Source: an uncultured Eubacteriales bacterium
GTDB lineage: Bacteria > Bacillota_A > Clostridia > Christensenellales > Aristaeellaceae
Length of the DNA: 9,008 nucleotides
Assembly: GCA_902766515.1 (NCBI GenBank)
Contig: CACXEB010000470.1
Span: 1-9,008 of the forward strand
Reading direction: 5' to 3'
The notes beneath the pieces are model-generated. The model saw nothing but the letters and a program-made list of their open reading frames with translations, was not told the origin of the DNA and did not search any database. Within the stretch, counting starts at the first letter, position 1. Each line of letters starts with the position of its first letter. Below, piece after piece: positions 7,501 to 9,008 of the stretch. The position numbers and the translations under genes were made by a program.

Positions 7501-7668
7501 CTCTTCCTCCGTACGCATGCCGGAAGGTACGATCGTCCGCGGCTCCTCCGCTTCCGCCGCCGGCAGAGGAAAGGGATCGAACGCGGGCGGTTCGATCATC
7601 CGGAGGCCCTTTCCCTCCGTACTGATGCCGCTGATGGCGATATTGGCATACGTATCGTTTCTGCTCAT
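4564..7668 (-). CDS. GH2-family glycoside hydrolase (multidomain, substrate unknown)
   Basis: 1034 residues; a retaining beta-glycosidase by family. Order: an unusual N-terminal extension (about 1-90), a GH2 sugar-binding jelly roll (about 92-255, with VFLHFNGVDYKAQVFVNG), an Ig-like domain (about 256-400), a TIM barrel (about 404-730, opening LYLNGEKIRLRGAN), a beta domain (about 735-835) and a C-terminal alpha/beta domain (about 865-1030) resembling the glutamine-amidotransferase-like domains of some glycosidases. Expected acid/base is E517 in TYINEPFP; expected nucleophile is E607 in CGEFGVEG. The barrel ends with RRPKPAYFAYQRALSP, as in mannosidase- and glucosaminidase-like GH2 enzymes. 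I see no N-x-K motif of beta-glucuronidases. The frame is open to 7869, but ATG 7668 is the likely start: AGAGGA (7677-7682) lies 8 bases upstream, and the extra 67 residues are Arg/Pro/Gly-rich shadow overlapping the beta-helix gene. No signal peptide. It begins 4 bases after the beta-helix stop. Confidence 0.9.
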   Translation of the reverse strand: MSRNDTYANIAISGISTEGKGLRMIEPPAFDPFPLPAAEAEEPRTIVPSGMRTEEELRAALRQWKERMAPFRARLAPALAETRSRQPLDSFDWRVETPLDRTHFADALAGSGAWTRVMIPHYGEPLGEAATIYRTVFHTGTPGPDERVFLHFNGVDYKAQVFVNGALAGTHEGFFAPFEFDITPCLRAGDNTLAVRVENDFVQKRSPAAFGGEQYGGDKLYAATGPGYDEPLMGWHHCPPGMGIYQKVYLETRHECHISGIYVRPLPEEGRAEAWVQVRLCRPGFENVRLRLSVYGRNHRQTVFEGRMITPRTGRRIGLGDTYTEAMLRASGEMDQPVPLYAEKGFNEFRTPFEMPDFRRWSPDEPWLYEVQAALVRPDGSVLDAQAQSFGMRSFNMDTEREPRGTLYLNGEKIRLRGANTMGHEQQCVLKGDWEQLEEDLLLARICHMNFLRLTQRPVQEEVYDLCDCLGLMTQTDLPLFGVLRINTFAEALRQTGEMIDLVRRHPCNVMVTYINEPFPNANNQPHRQLTREGLETFFDCADRVVRLHHPEQVIKQVDGDYDPPCASLPDNHCYTLWYNGCGIPAGALHKGWWLPVKEGWNCGCGEFGVEGLDPVDLMRRRYPGDWLPRTQEEENDWSPARIVGAQTANFHYFFYETPRTLAAWAEASQRHQAEAIRLMTESFRRNRRMVSFAVHLFIDAFPAGWMKAIMDCERRPKPAYFAYQRALSPVMASLRTDRLHIWNDETLSVEVWGCNDRSRDVPAVLRYEVSAGGTVFRRGDVPVTLPASDSLYLGSVETALPPGVTGPVTVAAQLVSPGGEVLYANDLQIKATGRLPAAQGTAAVPPEGAKARALCEALGLRRESLDDTRGQAVILLDSYDQYDRRREALDARVAAGSRLVMLALPDGEYRFGETACRVKTSCMMPMNFVSRDTGHRFVRGFAPDDFRYWYDPAADRIEPILEQTFTADGCREILTSGNTDAGGRWGRALAVGEMPYGQGSFVLCLLKLDGRTPHNPAAARFARRLLDITDREV

Positions 7669-7672
7669 GCCG

Positions 7673-9008
7673 TTATTCCTCTTCCGTGATGGCTTCGTTC
7701 CACGCCCGGATCCAGCCCGGGCCAAACCCCGGGGCGTCCGCGAGGGGTGAATCCCCGCTGATCCTGCCGCTGTCCATGTCGATCCCCAGCGCCTCCGGCG
7801 TCCCGGCGGTATAAAGCGGCAGGCCGAAGGTCCCGTCATAGAAGCGGGTAAACCGTTCCCCGCCGTCATGGAGCCGGCCGCCGCCGACGATCACGTTGCC
7901 GCTGTAAACGGCGTGGGCGGGACAGAGCGCGCAGTTTTCATCGGCCGTATCCACCCCGTCTTCCGGCGGGAAGTACAGCCGGGGCAGGTAGGGGTAATCC
8001 TTCGCATAGTGCGCGTACCATTTTTGAATATGCTCCGGCGTATTGGAGCCCGGCCTGCCGTCGCCAGGCCGCAGTACGTCGTTGAAGCGGGCGCGGAGGA
8101 CGCGCTCGTTGGGGACCGGCCGCGCCGGGGGAAAGGCCCAGGCGCGCACGGCATTCCGGCCGGTCAGGAACACATTGTCCGCGATCCGGTGGCCGGAGCC
8201 GGAGTTGGAGAACACGCAGGCCCCCGAGATATCCGCGAAAAGATTGTGGGTGATGATGGCCCCGGACATGCCGTCGTCCAGGTACACCCCGTGGTTGTCC
8301 GAGGCGCCCACATGGCGGATGATGTTGCCGTCGATGACGTTGCCCAGCCAGTTCACGCAGCGGCCGGCGTAGATCGCTCCCTGGTCCGAGGCGTTCAGGC
8401 AGACGTTTTCGATCCGGTTGCGCCGGACCGCCATGTCGTTGCCCATGATCTGGACCACCATGTGGGGACAGTCGTGAATGCGGTTGCCTTCTGCGGCGCT
8501 GCCCACGCCCTCCAGCCAGACGGCGGGGGTATAGGTACGCAGCATGGAAAGATGCCAGAATTCATTGCCGGCGACCAGGTGATCGCCGCGCTCCAGCGAT
8601 TTCGGGTCACCGCCCGCGGCGTAGACGCCCCCGCCGCCCATATCGTGGATCCGGCATCCGGTCACCCGGTTGCGGAAGCCGCCGTGGGAAACCGCGTAGG
8701 TGGGGTCAGCGGAGAGCGCGCCGTTGCTGCGCCCGATCCGGACGGCGTCCAGGCTGAAGTTGTAGATCTCGCACTCCCGGATCTCACAGTCCCGGCAGTC
8801 GGACAGGACGACGGCGTGGCCTGTGCCCGCGGTGAGCGTGAGCCCGGAGAGGACGACATGGGACGCTCCCTCCAGGCGGAAGAAGGGATCGGCGAAGTAC
8901 TTGAGGCGGACGCGCCCTTTATCCAGCGCGCCCTCCGGGGGATAGAAGTAGAGCGCGCACCGGCCGTCCTCGCGGTCGATATAGTATTCGCCCGGCGTGT
9001 CCAGCTCG
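7673..9008 (-). CDS. Partial right-handed beta-helix protein, GH141/pectate-lyase-like
   Basis: The 3' 444 codons of a larger gene; the start is beyond the right edge. The frame is open without a stop from 9007 to TAA at 7675-7673, so the GTG at 8665 is internal and not a start. The visible part opens with DTPGEYYIDREDG and LYFYPPEG, a segment typical of beta-helix glycosidases such as GH141 and GH110, just before the helix. About ten parallel beta-helix coils follow (roughly residues 45-290 of the visible part), with repeated patterns such as CEIRECEIYNF, NRVTGCRIHDM, GNRIHDCPH, RRNRIENVCL and DGNIIRHVG. A conserved acidic stretch, DNHGVYLDDG (237-246), is the best active-site candidate. The last 150 residues form a C-terminal cap. 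Family members attack pectin or other plant glycans. A GH141-type role would suit the GH78 and GH2 neighbours, but lyase or isomerase activity cannot be excluded. Nothing can be said about export because the N-terminus is missing. Confidence 0.8.
   Translation of the reverse strand, partial: ELDTPGEYYIDREDGRCALYFYPPEGALDKGRVRLKYFADPFFRLEGASHVVLSGLTLTAGTGHAVVLSDCRDCEIRECEIYNFSLDAVRIGRSNGALSADPTYAVSHGGFRNRVTGCRIHDMGGGGVYAAGGDPKSLERGDHLVAGNEFWHLSMLRTYTPAVWLEGVGSAAEGNRIHDCPHMVVQIMGNDMAVRRNRIENVCLNASDQGAIYAGRCVNWLGNVIDGNIIRHVGASDNHGVYLDDGMSGAIITHNLFADISGACVFSNSGSGHRIADNVFLTGRNAVRAWAFPPARPVPNERVLRARFNDVLRPGDGRPGSNTPEHIQKWYAHYAKDYPYLPRLYFPPEDGVDTADENCALCPAHAVYSGNVIVGGGRLHDGGERFTRFYDGTFGLPLYTAGTPEALGIDMDSGRISGDSPLADAPGFGPGWIRAWNEAITEEE
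7677..7682 (-). promoter_or_regulatory. Ribosome binding site that fixes the GH2 start
   Basis: AGAGGA on the minus strand, 8 bases before the ATG at 7668. It is embedded in the last Glu codons of the beta-helix gene, implying that ribosomes ending there can restart on GH2. Confidence 0.7.

Noticed and set aside
4564..7668. Assigning the GH2 gene as beta-glucuronidase (uidA-like) or beta-galactosidase
   Set aside because: The family fold and catalytic Glu pair are clear, but no N-x-K glucuronidase motif or galactosidase-specific residues were found.
7669..7869. 67-residue N-terminal extension of the GH2 frame
   Set aside because: It overlaps the end of the beta-helix gene and has shadow-type composition; the start at 7668 has a well-placed ribosome site.
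7673..8665. Beta-helix gene as a complete 330-residue protein starting at GTG 8665
   Set aside because: The same frame stays open to the window edge and continues to encode beta-helix coils and the preceding PGEYYIDREDG segment, so this GTG is an internal valine.

Overview
The window holds a compact, minus-strand run of carbohydrate-degradation genes. Read 5'->3' on the minus strand (right to left), it encodes a partial right-handed beta-helix protein (9008-7673), a GH2-type glycoside hydrolase (7668-4564), a CE15-like alpha/beta-hydrolase (4530-3436), a GH78 alpha-L-rhamnosidase (3412-1247) and a nucleoside-hydrolase-fold protein (1250-336). Two further reading frames follow in AT-rich DNA: an orphan 76-residue protein (303-73), and the first 18 codons of a gene with a signal-peptide-like N-terminus (55-1). 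Gaps run from a 4-base overlap to about 33 bases. No promoter or terminator is visible between genes, so a single polycistronic transcript is likely.

The five enzyme genes are GC-rich (60-base samples by eye gave 62-67% GC), use strong Shine-Dalgarno sites (GGGAGG, AGAGGA, AAAGGA), and those with visible N-termini lack signal peptides. This suits a GC-rich, Gram-positive-type anaerobe, probably an uncultured gut or rumen Clostridia-like Firmicute, that imports plant oligosaccharides and breaks them down in the cytoplasm. The taxon is inferred from gene style only. No transporter, regulator or marker gene lies in the window.

Working model: GH78 removes alpha-L-rhamnose. The CE15-like hydrolase removes an ester, classically one on glucuronic acid. 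GH2 takes off a beta-linked sugar, and the beta-helix protein acts on another linkage of a pectic or arabinogalactan-type glycan. The nucleoside-hydrolase-like protein has an altered metal-site motif and sits at the end of the enzyme run, translationally coupled to GH78. This suggests a role in the same glycan or glycoside pathway rather than nucleotide salvage.

At about 304-340 the GC content falls from above 60% to about 36% (107 of the first 300 bases). This marks a junction between DNA of different origin, or an assembly join. The two frames to its left have good ribosome binding sites but unknown function. The large plus-strand open frames are antisense shadows of the GC-rich genes.
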